From Cyclobacterium sp. (GTDB lineage: Bacteria > Bacteroidota > Bacteroidia > Cytophagales > Cyclobacteriaceae), in assembly GCF_014762705.1 (NCBI RefSeq), contig NZ_JABURL010000091.1, forward strand, positions 58,090-122,089: a DNA stretch of 64,000 nucleotides. Reading direction: 5' to 3'. The notes under the pieces were generated by a model. The model saw nothing but the letters and a program-made list of their open reading frames with translations. It was not told where the DNA came from and did no database searches. The position numbers were made by a program, and so were the translations under genes. Positions 27,701-35,475 of the stretch are shown here, in pieces (the stretch's first letter is position 1; every line of letters starts with the position of its first letter).

Positions 27701-29125
27701 TCCCTGGGCTTTTTGCCTATGGCGCTTTCCCAATCGGGCGGTGCGGAAGTACAACGTCCACTGGCCACTGTGGTAATTGGCGGCTTAATTACGGCTACCT
27801 TCTTAACGCTTGTGGTGCTGCCCATCCTTTACTACTATTTTGAAAGAGGAATAAAAGTAAAACCGGGAGCAGTAGCACCTTTGTTGATCATCGGCCTGCT
27901 TTTCTTCCAGTTTACGGAAGTAAAGGCGCAGGAATCACCGGCCAACTACCAATCGCTGGATGAGGCGATTCAAATAGCTATACAGAACAATCCTAACCTG
28001 AAAGCAGCAGACCTGCAAACCCAGCAGGAACGGGCGCTAAAAGGGGCAAGTTGGAATCTGTCTAAGACCAGTTTCAGCCTCACGCACGGGCAGTACAACA
28101 GTATTTACAATAATGACAACCAGTTCAATATTTCACAATCCATAGCCTTTCCAACGGTTTATACCAACCAAAGCAAGTTGGCCAAAGCGAGAATGGAAGC
28201 CAGCGAGTGGCGAAAAAACGCCACCCAAAATGAACTGGTGCAGCAGGTAAAGGCTACCTGGTACATCCTCTGGCTGGAGAAAAGCAAAAGGCAGTTATTG
28301 CTGGAGCAGGACAGTATTTACCAACGCTTTGTGCGGGCTGCCAACCTTCGCTATGAAACCGGGGAAAGCAACCTGCTTGAAAAAGCAACAGCCGAATCGC
28401 AGGTAGCTGAGATCAAAGCCATGTTACAGCAAAACTTGTCAGATATCGAGATTTACCAGACGCAGTTACAAACCCTGCTCAATGTGGAAAGCCCGGTGGA
28501 CATCACGGTTGGCAAGCTCGAAGTACGGGAAAGCACTGTCCTTCTTGATACCACAAGTATTGCCAACAACCCTACCCTGGCTTGGTTCAGGCAACAAATG
28601 GAAGTGGCAGAGAGAGAAAAGTCGGTAGAAAAGTCAAGGCTGCTACCCGACCTGACAATGGGGTACTTCAATCAGTCGCTGAACGGCCCTAATCAAGATC
28701 TGGATGGCAATCCGGTCACTTTCTCTTCCAGCGACCGCTTCACAGGTTTTCAGGTGGGTATAGCCATTCCCCTTTTTGGAGCAAAGGCACAAGGCTCGGT
28801 CATCAAAGCTGCTGAACTCAGAAAACAGGAAAGTGAGGCAAGGCTGCAAGCTATAACCAATGAACTGCAAGGCAGATTCAGGTCGCTCTTTCAGCAGTAC
28901 CAAAAGTTTCAAACCAGTCTGGATTATTATGAGCAAAACGCCCTGCCTCAGGCAGAGCTTATTCTCAAACAAGCCCAAAGGGGTTTTGAAAGCGGTGAAA
29001 TTGGCTATGTGGAATATATTCAGGGGCTTAACCGGGCATTGACAGTCCGGTTTAATTACCTGGACATCCTCAACCAATACAATCAAACCATTATCGAGAT
29101 CGAGTTCATTTCAGGTGTTCAATAA
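24749..29125 (+). CDS. czcA: CzcA-type RND pump fused to a TolC-like outer-membrane factor
   Basis: A 1458-residue fusion of two normally separate pump parts. Residues 1 to about 1030 form the RND permease (DAVPDITNNQVQVITSSPSL, LITFPIEITMATIPELDEIR, TM4 LMSLGAIDFGLIVDGAVIIV with the acidic proton-relay residues of divalent-cation pumps). After the last TM helix comes PLLIIGLLFFQFTEVKAQES, which looks like the former signal peptide, and then two TolC-type repeats (YQSLDEAIQIAIQNNPNLKA and onward). The fusion form is recurrent in Bacteroidota. How a single chain spans both membranes is not clear; proteolytic separation at the internal signal peptide is one possibility. The divalent-type TM4 suggests Zn/Co/Cd. 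Confidence 0.9.
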   Translation: MLDKIIQFSVKNKLIIGLLTLGLVIWGGYSLTQLPIDAVPDITNNQVQVITSSPSLAAEEVERLITFPIEITMATIPELDEIRSFSRFGLSVVTIVFKEDVDVYWARQQVNERLADVQAQIPPGVGQPGMAPITTGLGEIYQYVVGTEPGYEDQYDARELRTIQDWIVRRQLLGTPGVADVSSFGGYLKQYEIAIDPDRLKAMNVSIADIFQALEENNENTGGAYIEKNLNAYFIRSEGLVGDLDDIRNMLVKSNEDGIPVLIKDVAKVQLGSAVRYGATTRNGEGEVVSAIVMMLKGENSAEVIENVKSRIAEIRKTLPEGVTIEPFLDRTKLVDTAIGTVTKNLTEGALIVIFVLLLLLGNLRAGLIVASVIPLALIFAFGMMNLFGVSGNLMSLGAIDFGLIVDGAVIIVEATLHHLGLLKLGRKLTQQEMDMEVYQSASKIRNSAAFGEIIILIVYLPILALVGVEGKMFGPMAQTVSFAILGAFILSLTYVPMMSALVLSKKTKYKPNISDKIMAFFHRLYDPAIRWAMHKRPLMLGVALGLFGVSLWVFSNMGGEFVPTLEEGDFAVETRVITGSSLQNTIQATTQAEKILLEQFPEVKQVVSKVGAGEIPTDPMPVEAADMMVILKNKDEWVSASNREELANKMAEALEVIPGVTFGFQQPIQMRFNELMTGVRQDVAVKIYGEDLNELSEYAQQIGRLASNVEGAEDLYIEEVTGVPQIVINYKRDQLAKYGLSIRDVNRSVQAAFAGASAGLVYENEKRFDLVVRLDKTNREDVESVRNLYIARKDGHQIPLYQVAEVEIQEGPYQIQRDDTRRRIIVAFNVRNRDVESIVTELQQKIDESVVFAPGYTVTYGGQFENLVEARERLAFAVPLALLLIFVLLYFTFGSIKQGILIFTAIPLSAIGGIFALWFRDMPFSISAGVGFIALFGVAVLNGIVLISEFNHLKKDGITDIFERIYKGTRVRLRPVIMTASVASLGFLPMALSQSGGAEVQRPLATVVIGGLITATFLTLVVLPILYYYFERGIKVKPGAVAPLLIIGLLFFQFTEVKAQESPANYQSLDEAIQIAIQNNPNLKAADLQTQQERALKGASWNLSKTSFSLTHGQYNSIYNNDNQFNISQSIAFPTVYTNQSKLAKARMEASEWRKNATQNELVQQVKATWYILWLEKSKRQLLLEQDSIYQRFVRAANLRYETGESNLLEKATAESQVAEIKAMLQQNLSDIEIYQTQLQTLLNVESPVDITVGKLEVRESTVLLDTTSIANNPTLAWFRQQMEVAEREKSVEKSRLLPDLTMGYFNQSLNGPNQDLDGNPVTFSSSDRFTGFQVGIAIPLFGAKAQGSVIKAAELRKQESEARLQAITNELQGRFRSLFQQYQKFQTSLDYYEQNALPQAELILKQAQRGFESGEIGYVEYIQGLNRALTVRFNYLDILNQYNQTIIEIEFISGVQ

Positions 29126-29140
29126 AAAAAGAAATCAACA

Positions 29141-30343
29141 ATGAAAAATACATTCAAATACATTAGTAAAATTTCGATGGCCCTTCTCTTAGGAATGGCT
29201 ATAACATCTTGTGGATCAAAAAATGAGGAGGCCACAGAAGAACATCACGAAGAAGGTGAAAATACAGTGGAACTGTCGCAGGCGCAATTTGAGCAGGCAG
29301 GTATCAAAATAGGAAACGTGGAACAGCGGGTTATTGGCTCAGAACTTCGGGTCAATGGAGTTATTGACGTGCCTCCGCAAAGCAATGTTTCTATCAATAT
29401 GCCCTATGGAGGCTTTGTGAAATATACTGAGATGCTGCCCGGCACAAAGGTGAAAAAAGGGCAGTTGTTGGTGGTGATTGAAAACCCGGAGTTCATTCAA
29501 TTTCAACAGGACTATTTGGAAAGCCTGGCCAACCAGGAGTTTCTGAAAGCGGAATATGACCGACAAAAGGAATTGTTTGATGAAAAGGTAGCCTCCGGCA
29601 AATCCTTTCAACAGGCAAAAAGTGACTTCCTGGCCAATGAAGCCCGTATCAAAAGCATGGAGGAAAGGCTGAAATTAATCGGTTTCAGCATCCCCAAGAT
29701 CAAAGAAGGTACCGTTTCTGCGTCCGTCAACATCTATTCTCCGGTAACAGGCGCTGTTCGTGAGGTGTTCACCAATGTGGGCAAATACATCAACCCACAG
29801 GACGTGATCATGGACATTACCAACTCGGAAGACCTGCACGTGGAACTCACCGTTTATGAAAACGACATTCCACGGGTCAATGAAGGTCAGCGCATCCGTT
29901 TTGCCCTTGCAAATTCACCCGATGAATGGCGTGAGGCCGAAGTATTCCTGGTGGGCAGTGGAGTCAGGGAAGACCGTTCGGTAACTGTACACGGACATTT
30001 GAAACAAATGTATGAAGATTTGAAACCAGGTATGTATGTGGCGGCCAAAGTGGAAACTGATAGCAATGAAGTCTGGGCTGTTCCGGAGGAATCCATTGTG
30101 CGGTTCGGGGGCAAGCACTATGTTTTTGCATACGCAGGCGAAAAATCAGAAAACGATGAAACCATGCACAATTTTGAAATGTTGGAAGTCATCAAAGGCT
30201 ATACCGAGGATGCTTATACTCAGATTTCGCTGGCTGATTCAGCGCAGGATTTGAGTGCCATTGAACTGGTCACCAAAGGTGCCTTTACGCTCTTGGCGAA
30301 GGCCAAAAATACTGAAGAAGAAGGCGGTGGACATGGGCATTAA
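29141..30343 (+). CDS. czcB: CzcB-type periplasmic adaptor lipoprotein
   Basis: Membrane-fusion protein of the czc pump, 400 residues, with lipobox AITSC near residue 24 and an acidic/His patch behind it (EEATEEHHEEGENTVE). The adaptor core follows: PYGGFVKYTEMLPGTKVKKG for the lipoyl half, a coiled-coil hairpin about residues 120-190, and the beta-barrel. It ends in the metal-binding-like tail EEGGGHGH. Its last 59 codons are duplicated at 33792. It lies 12 bases before fur copy 1. Confidence 0.9.
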   Translation: MKNTFKYISKISMALLLGMAITSCGSKNEEATEEHHEEGENTVELSQAQFEQAGIKIGNVEQRVIGSELRVNGVIDVPPQSNVSINMPYGGFVKYTEMLPGTKVKKGQLLVVIENPEFIQFQQDYLESLANQEFLKAEYDRQKELFDEKVASGKSFQQAKSDFLANEARIKSMEERLKLIGFSIPKIKEGTVSASVNIYSPVTGAVREVFTNVGKYINPQDVIMDITNSEDLHVELTVYENDIPRVNEGQRIRFALANSPDEWREAEVFLVGSGVREDRSVTVHGHLKQMYEDLKPGMYVAAKVETDSNEVWAVPEESIVRFGGKHYVFAYAGEKSENDETMHNFEMLEVIKGYTEDAYTQISLADSAQDLSAIELVTKGAFTLLAKAKNTEEEGGGHGH

Positions 30344-30845
30344 AAGAGCCAACAATGGTGATCAAAGAACTTGAAAATAAACTCAAGCAAAAGGATATCC
30401 GACCAACAGCCATGCGGCTGTTGGTGTTGGAAGCCCTGTCCGGTCAGGAGGCTGCCATCAGCCTTTCCGACCTGGAAAAAGCCTTTGAAAAATCGGACAG
30501 GGTTACCCTGTTCCGTACCCTGAAAACCTTTCAGGAAAACGGACTGGTACACAGCATCGATGACGGTACCGGAGCGCCTAAATACGCTCTCTGCGAAGAA
30601 GGCTGTGAATGCAATATCGAGCGGGACTTGCATGTGCATTTTCATTGCCGGGTGTGCAGTGAAACCTTCTGTTTACCCAAATACAAAATCCCGGAAATTG
30701 ACTTGCCAGGTATGTTCATAGGCGAAGAAGCTAACCTGGTAGTAAAGGGGGTTTGTGGAAAATGTGCGGATTAAAAATTGCAATGGCTGTGCATCGGGTT
30801 TACACGTATTTTCAGATAAAGCACTTAACGAGATGAGATCAATAC
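30160..30845 (+). repeat. Direct repeat, copy 1 (czcB tail plus fur)
   Basis: This stretch recurs at 33788-34473, shifted by exactly 3628 bases with no indel across the coding part. Copy 1 spans the end of czcB, all of fur and about 75 bases behind it. The fur coding sequence is identical in translation in both copies; similarity fades after the shared CGTATTTTCAG sequence. Confidence 0.9.
30355..30774 (+). CDS. Fur-family metal-responsive repressor, copy 1
   Basis: A 139-residue Fur-family repressor. The winged-helix half is residues 1-80 (TAMRLLVLEALSGQEAAISL, RVTLFRTLKTFQENGLVHSI). The dimerisation half has HVHFHCRVCSETFCL and CGKC near residues 102-108 and 134-137, the paired CxxC structural-zinc site. 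The position behind czcB and ahead of a P1B-4 ATPase suggests Zur-like control of zinc export, although classic Zur represses uptake, so the real metal is open. An identical second copy lies at 33983. Confidence 0.85.
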   Translation: MVIKELENKLKQKDIRPTAMRLLVLEALSGQEAAISLSDLEKAFEKSDRVTLFRTLKTFQENGLVHSIDDGTGAPKYALCEEGCECNIERDLHVHFHCRVCSETFCLPKYKIPEIDLPGMFIGEEANLVVKGVCGKCAD

Positions 30846-30866
30846 AAATTATGAACACAATAGAAT

Positions 30867-31201
30867 ATGATCGTGATCCTTAAATCAATCAGCATTTTCA
30901 TACTGGCCGGTCTTTGCGAAATAGGCGGTGGCTACATGATCTGGCTCACTTTACGTGAAGACAAGCCTTGGTGGGTGGGGGTATTGGGGGCTTAATTCTG
31001 ATCGGATATGGTATTGTGGCTACATGGCAACCGGATCATTTTGGCCGGGTCTATGCCGCCTACGGTGGAATATTTATCGTAATGGCCATTCAATGGGGCT
31101 GGAAAATAGAAAGGGTTGTGCCCGACGGGTATGACATAATAGGTGGGACAATTGCTTTAATAGGTATGCTTATCATCATGTATGCTCCAAGGCCCTCATG
31201 A
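30867..31201 (+). pseudogene. YnfA/UPF0060 membrane protein with a one-base frameshift
   Basis: Small multidrug-resistance-like inner-membrane protein with four TM helices. ATG 30867 gives [20 protein letters not shown] and on to WWVGVLGA, then TAA. The second half is in another frame from about 30968: [38 protein letters not shown], ending IIMYAPRPS at 31201. The family requires WWxGxLGG followed by LxLxxYG, which six Gs would give; the run reads five Gs, so one G is lost. It is a frameshift in a homopolymer, so an assembly error, slippage or true decay are all possible. Confidence 0.8.
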
Positions 31202-31226
31202 TTTTGAATTAAAAAATAACATTCAC

Positions 31227-33728
31227 ATGAAAAAACTACAAATTAAAATACCGCTTCTCCTGCCCGAAGTACCTGATGAGAGGGATCAATGTGTGCAAAA
31301 ACTTATTCAACAGCTTCAGGATACAGAAGGCCTTGAAAAAGTGCATATAGCAGACGAAACAGATAAAGGTGTGCCTCAGCTATGTTTTCATTACGACCCT
31401 GAGTTAATCTCCCTAGACCGTATCCAGTCGTTAGCCGAGCAAACCGGGGCTGAAATCAATGAGAAATTTGGACACAAACTCATAGAAGTAGAAGGCATTC
31501 GCCATACACGCCACGCCCGTCATGTAGAGCGTGACCTTCGGGATATAGCGGGTATTTTAGAAGCCTCCGTATCGGCATCCGGTATGGTGCGGGTTGAGTA
31601 TGATACGGCCAAAGTGGATGAGGCGGAAATTATGAAAGCACTGAGAAAAGAGGGGCTTGATATCCCGGATACCCAAGTAAGTGCCGAACGTTTTCTTAAA
31701 CAAGTAAAAGAAACTGAAAAAGGCGAAGATCAAGAAAGAGGTAAAAAGGAACATGACCATGAGGAAGGTGAAGATGATGAACATTCGCACGGTGGCATTT
31801 TCGGTAAAAATACAGAGCTGATTTTTTCCATTATCTGTGGAGCATTGCTGGGAATTGGCTTTGGATTGTCTTATGTAGAGGCTGTGCCTTCCTGGGTGAG
31901 CCTCGCATTATACATCGGAGCCTATTTCTTTGGCGGATATTTCACGGCCAAAGAAGCCATTCAAACAGTGGCCAAAGGAGGTTTTGAAATTGATTTCCTG
32001 ATGCTCGTAGCCGCCATTGGAGCGGCAATTCTGGGCGAATGGGCGGAAGGTGCATTACTCCTCTTCCTTTTTAGCATGGGGCATGCGTTGGAACACTACG
32101 CCATGAACAAAGCCCGTAAATCCATTGCTGCTTTGGCAGAGCTCGCTCCTAAAACGGCATTGCTCAAGAGAAATGGTAAGACCGAAGAAGTCGGTATTGA
32201 GGAATTGAGCATAGGTGACATCATCGTGGTGAAGCCCAACAGCAAAATCTCAGCCGATGGTGTGGTTGTAAGCGGTACAAGCAGTGTCAACCAAGCTCCT
32301 ATCACCGGTGAAAGTGTGCCGGTAGATAAAGAACCAGTGGATAATCCTGATAAAAACTGGTCGGAGGAAAAAGACATCAAAGACGAGAACCGGGCTTTTT
32401 CGGGTACCATCAATGGCAACAATACGCTGGAAATCAAAGTCACTAAAGTAGCGAAGGACTCTACCCTCTCTCGCTTGGTGAAACTGGTCAATGAAGCCCA
32501 GACCCAGAAGTCACCTACACAACGGCTCACCGACAAATTTGAGAAATATTTTGTGCCGTCTGTACTGGTTTTGGTAGTCATACTCAATTTCGCATTTCTG
32601 GTACTGGACGAAACCTTTAGCGAAAGCTTCTACCGTGCGATGGCCGTATTGGTGGCAGCCAGTCCATGTGCTTTGGCGATAGCCACCCCAAGTGCAGTGC
32701 TAAGCGGAGTAGCCAGGGCAGCCAAAAGCGGGGTGCTTATCAAAGGTGGCCGTCCGCTGGAAGATCTGGGTGTACTCACCGCCCTGGCTTTTGATAAAAC
32801 CGGAACATTGACAGAAGGAAAGCCTAAGCTCACTGAAGTAGTTGCTTTAGGTGATGTAAAAGAGGACGAACTGTTGAAAATAGCAGTAGCTGTAGAAAGC
32901 CTGAGCGACCACCCCCTGGCCAAAGCCGTGGTACGGGATGGCAAAGAGCGATTGGATGGTTCTGATGTGCGTGATGCGAAAGACCTGGAAGCGGTGCTTG
33001 GTAAAGGGATCAAGGCCACCCTGGATAATGACAAAATATACATCGGCAACCTGGACCTGTTTGAATCCCTGGATGACAAAAAGCCCGAAAAGGAAACGGA
33101 CGAAAAGGTAAAGTCGCTGGAGTCAGATGGCAATACTACCATGCTGATCCGTCAAAATGACAAATACATTGGCATTATTGCACTGATGGATACGCCCAGA
33201 AAGGAAGCTAAAAATACCCTGGAGCAACTGAAAAAGATTGGTATCAAGCGTATGGTCATGCTTACCGGGGATAACCAGAAAGTAGCCGATGCAGTGGCCA
33301 AAGAAATTGGACTCACGGATGCCTGGGGCAGCTTGCTGCCGGAAGAAAAGGTAGAAGCCATTAAAAAGCTCAGGGAAAAAGAATCTAAAGTAGCGATGGT
33401 GGGTGATGGCGTAAATGACGCCCCGGCCATGGCCAACAGTACCGTAGGTATTGCCATGGGAGCGGCAGGCAGTGATGTAGCCCTGGAAACAGCCGATATC
33501 GCCCTAATGGCTGACAAGCTGGAAACCTTGCCTTTTGCCATCGGTTTGAGTAGAAAGGCCAAAGGCATTATCAAAGAAAATCTTTGGGTGAGTTTGGGCA
33601 TAGTAGCCTTGTTAATACCCGCTACGGTTTTCGGCTTTGCTAATATCGGTATCGCAGTGCTGATTCATGAAGGCTCTACTTTGGTGGTGGTGTTTAATGC
33701 ATTGAGGTTGTTGGCTTATAAGAAGTAG
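31227..33728 (+). CDS. P1B-4-type heavy-metal P-type ATPase
   Basis: An inner-membrane metal exporter of 833 residues, ATG 31227. The N-terminus (about residues 1-160) holds two HMA-like ferredoxin folds lacking CxxC, then a His/Asp/Glu linker (KEHDHEEGEDDEHSHGG). The catalytic core has TGES, DKTGTLTEG, SDHPLAKAV and GDGVNDAP. The TM6 site is SPC (VAASPCALAIATP) and the last TM region has HEGSTLVVVFNALRLL. SPC with HEGST is the P1B-4 signature, linked to Co(II), Zn(II) or Fe(II). It sits between the two fur copies, so repression by Fur is likely. No CxxC HMA argues against a copper role. Confidence 0.9.
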   Translation: MKKLQIKIPLLLPEVPDERDQCVQKLIQQLQDTEGLEKVHIADETDKGVPQLCFHYDPELISLDRIQSLAEQTGAEINEKFGHKLIEVEGIRHTRHARHVERDLRDIAGILEASVSASGMVRVEYDTAKVDEAEIMKALRKEGLDIPDTQVSAERFLKQVKETEKGEDQERGKKEHDHEEGEDDEHSHGGIFGKNTELIFSIICGALLGIGFGLSYVEAVPSWVSLALYIGAYFFGGYFTAKEAIQTVAKGGFEIDFLMLVAAIGAAILGEWAEGALLLFLFSMGHALEHYAMNKARKSIAALAELAPKTALLKRNGKTEEVGIEELSIGDIIVVKPNSKISADGVVVSGTSSVNQAPITGESVPVDKEPVDNPDKNWSEEKDIKDENRAFSGTINGNNTLEIKVTKVAKDSTLSRLVKLVNEAQTQKSPTQRLTDKFEKYFVPSVLVLVVILNFAFLVLDETFSESFYRAMAVLVAASPCALAIATPSAVLSGVARAAKSGVLIKGGRPLEDLGVLTALAFDKTGTLTEGKPKLTEVVALGDVKEDELLKIAVAVESLSDHPLAKAVVRDGKERLDGSDVRDAKDLEAVLGKGIKATLDNDKIYIGNLDLFESLDDKKPEKETDEKVKSLESDGNTTMLIRQNDKYIGIIALMDTPRKEAKNTLEQLKKIGIKRMVMLTGDNQKVADAVAKEIGLTDAWGSLLPEEKVEAIKKLREKESKVAMVGDGVNDAPAMANSTVGIAMGAAGSDVALETADIALMADKLETLPFAIGLSRKAKGIIKENLWVSLGIVALLIPATVFGFANIGIAVLIHEGSTLVVVFNALRLLAYKK

Positions 33729-33791
33729 GACTCAATATTTGAAATTATAGCATAGAATTAACAAAACAATAAGACTGAAAATGGCCAAACG

Positions 33792-33971
33792 ATGCACGAT
33801 TTTGAAATGCTGGAAGTCATCAAAGGCTATACCGAGGATGCTTATACTCAGATTTCGCTGGGTGATTCAGCGCAGGATTTGAGTGCCATTGAACTGGTCA
33901 CCAAAGGTGCCTTTACGCTCTTGGCGAAGGCCAAAAATACTGAAGAAGAAGGCGGTGGACATGGGCATTAA
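33792..33971 (+). pseudogene. Duplicated 3' end of czcB
   Basis: The last 59 codons of czcB, from MHDFEMLEVIKGYTEDAYTQ to GGGHGH, reproduced without the rest of the gene. A start codon happens to be present, but no adaptor fold can form from this piece. Left over from duplication of the czcB-fur junction. Confidence 0.85.
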
Positions 33972-33982
33972 AAGAGCCAACA

Positions 33983-34402
33983 ATGGTGATCAAAGAACTT
34001 GAAAATAAACTCAAGCAAAAGGATATCCGACCAACAGCCATGCGGCTGTTGGTGTTGGAAGCCCTGTCCGGTCAGGAGGCTGCCATCAGCCTTTCCGACC
34101 TGGAAAAAGCCTTTGAAAAATCGGACAGGGTTACCCTGTTCCGTACCCTGAAAACCTTTCAGGAAAACGGACTGGTACACAGCATCGATGACGGTACCGG
34201 AGCGCCTAAATACGCTCTCTGCGAAGAAGGCTGTGAATGCAATATCGAGCGGGACTTGCATGTGCATTTTCATTGCCGGGTGTGCAGTGAAACCTTCTGT
34301 TTACCCAAATACAAAATCCCGGAAATTGACTTGCCAGGTATGTTCATAGGCGAAGAAGCTAACCTGGTAGTAAAGGGGGTTTGTGGAAAATGTGCGGATT
34401 AA
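33983..34402 (+). CDS. Fur-family metal-responsive repressor, copy 2
   Basis: Encodes a protein identical to the Fur-family repressor at 30355-30774, again 11 bases after a czcB tail. A second intact copy keeps full dosage and could allow recombination that deletes the 3.6 kb between the copies, including the P1B-4 ATPase. What lies downstream differs from copy 1: a small conserved protein instead of the ynfA remnant. Confidence 0.9.
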   Translation: MVIKELENKLKQKDIRPTAMRLLVLEALSGQEAAISLSDLEKAFEKSDRVTLFRTLKTFQENGLVHSIDDGTGAPKYALCEEGCECNIERDLHVHFHCRVCSETFCLPKYKIPEIDLPGMFIGEEANLVVKGVCGKCAD

Positions 34403-34515
34403 AAATTGCAATGGCTGTGCATTGTGTTTACACGTATTTTCAGGTAGGTACTTAACAAGATGAGATTCAATACTCATAATCATGTATGCCCCACGAACTT
34501 CTTAAAGCAATCACT

Positions 34516-34821
34516 ATGGACGAAAACAAAATCACTTGCAAGCTCACTACTCTGGAGCTGAGGCAAAGAAAAGCTACTGTGATAGCTTCATTAAAAGTGC
34601 GGGTATTGGAAAAACAGGAACTTGCCAATGGGTTCAGGTACAGATTTGACAGCTCGGATCAAACACTAGATCTGCTGAACAATTTCATCAAGACCGAACG
34701 GCTTTGTTGTGACTTTTTAATACTGGGTCTTACAGTTGCCCATCAGGATTCTCCGGTCTGGCTCGAATTATCAGGCCCGGAAGGCGCAAAGGACTTTATC
34801 AAAAACGAGATTGAATTTTAG
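34516..34821 (+). CDS. Small conserved cytoplasmic protein
   Basis: A 101-residue protein from ATG 34516 (MDENKITCKLTTLELRQRKA); a 10-residue longer form starts at 34486. It is a conserved Bacteroidota family that occurs next to metal-resistance genes. Its most marked feature is FIKTERLCCDFLIL near residue 60, an Arg-x-Cys-Cys-Asp-Phe motif, followed by VWLELSGPEGAKDFIKNEIEF. The Cys pair may bind metal or respond to thiols. No function is established. Confidence 0.65.
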   Translation: MDENKITCKLTTLELRQRKATVIASLKVRVLEKQELANGFRYRFDSSDQTLDLLNNFIKTERLCCDFLILGLTVAHQDSPVWLELSGPEGAKDFIKNEIEF

Positions 34822-34844
34822 AATTTAACCCAGGCCGATCAATC

Positions 34845-35462
34845 ATGACCACTTTACTCACCGGTACCATCATGCTCAGCCTCCTTCATGGGCTGATCCC
34901 CAGCCACTGGCTGCCGGTACTGGCTTTGAAAGAAAGGTTTGGCTGGCAAGGAAGCAAGACGGTTCGCATTGCCTCTGTGGCGGCTTTGGCCCATTCGTTG
35001 AGTACGTTTATGCTAGGTGTATTTCTGGGCTTGTTCAGCCTGTCATTGGCGGAAACGCTGAACAGTTACACCCGTTGGGTCATTCCCTCATTGCTTATCG
35101 CCATCGGCTTGTATTTTATCATCCAGCACCACCATCACCACCACTTTCACATTGCTGAAAAACAAAAACTGGAAAAAGCTGGAGCAACACAAGTGGTGAC
35201 CTTGCTGGTATTCATGATGTTTCTTTCGCCCTGCCTGGAGATTGAAGCCTACTTCCTGATGGCAGGGACGTACGGCTGGCCGATGATCCTGGCAGTGGGC
35301 CTGCTTTATACCATCGTTTCCGTGTTGGGGATCACCTTTTGGGTGTACCTGGCACAAAAAGGACTGCACCGCTTCAACTGGCACAGGCTGGAACACAATG
35401 CCGGGCTGGTTTCAGGAGGCATACTCATTCTTACAGGGATCATTTCCTTTTTCACACATTAA
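34845..35462 (+). CDS. Polytopic membrane protein with a six-histidine loop (possible metal exporter)
   Basis: A 205-residue inner-membrane protein with about six TM helices. TM1 begins LLHGLIPSHWLPVLALKERF, with paired His residues seen in UreH/RcnA-like (NiCoT-superfamily) membrane proteins. A cytoplasmic loop carries IIQHHHHHHFHIAEKQK, and TM4 has MMFLSPCLEIEAYFLMAG. It lies between zinc/cadmium genes. Export of Ni, Co or another divalent metal is plausible. I did not recognise a named family with certainty. Confidence 0.6.
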   Translation: MTTLLTGTIMLSLLHGLIPSHWLPVLALKERFGWQGSKTVRIASVAALAHSLSTFMLGVFLGLFSLSLAETLNSYTRWVIPSLLIAIGLYFIIQHHHHHHFHIAEKQKLEKAGATQVVTLLVFMMFLSPCLEIEAYFLMAGTYGWPMILAVGLLYTIVSVLGITFWVYLAQKGLHRFNWHRLEHNAGLVSGGILILTGIISFFTH

Positions 35463-35475
35463 AACTGACAAGATC

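Larger units (their letters stand above)
33788..34473 (+). repeat. Direct repeat, copy 2 (czcB tail plus fur)
   Basis: Second copy of the 30160-30845 segment. It begins inside czcB coding sequence, about 60 bases after the P1B-4 ATPase stop. The few differences include two codon changes in the czcB tail (Asn to Asp, Ala to Gly), while fur is unchanged in protein sequence. Copy 2 lacks the rest of czcB, so it is the derived one. Confidence 0.9.

Noticed and set aside
32096..33601. Three long minus-strand ORFs opposite the P1B-4 ATPase
   Set aside because: Serine-rich, low-complexity translations typical of the antisense of a GC-biased coding frame.
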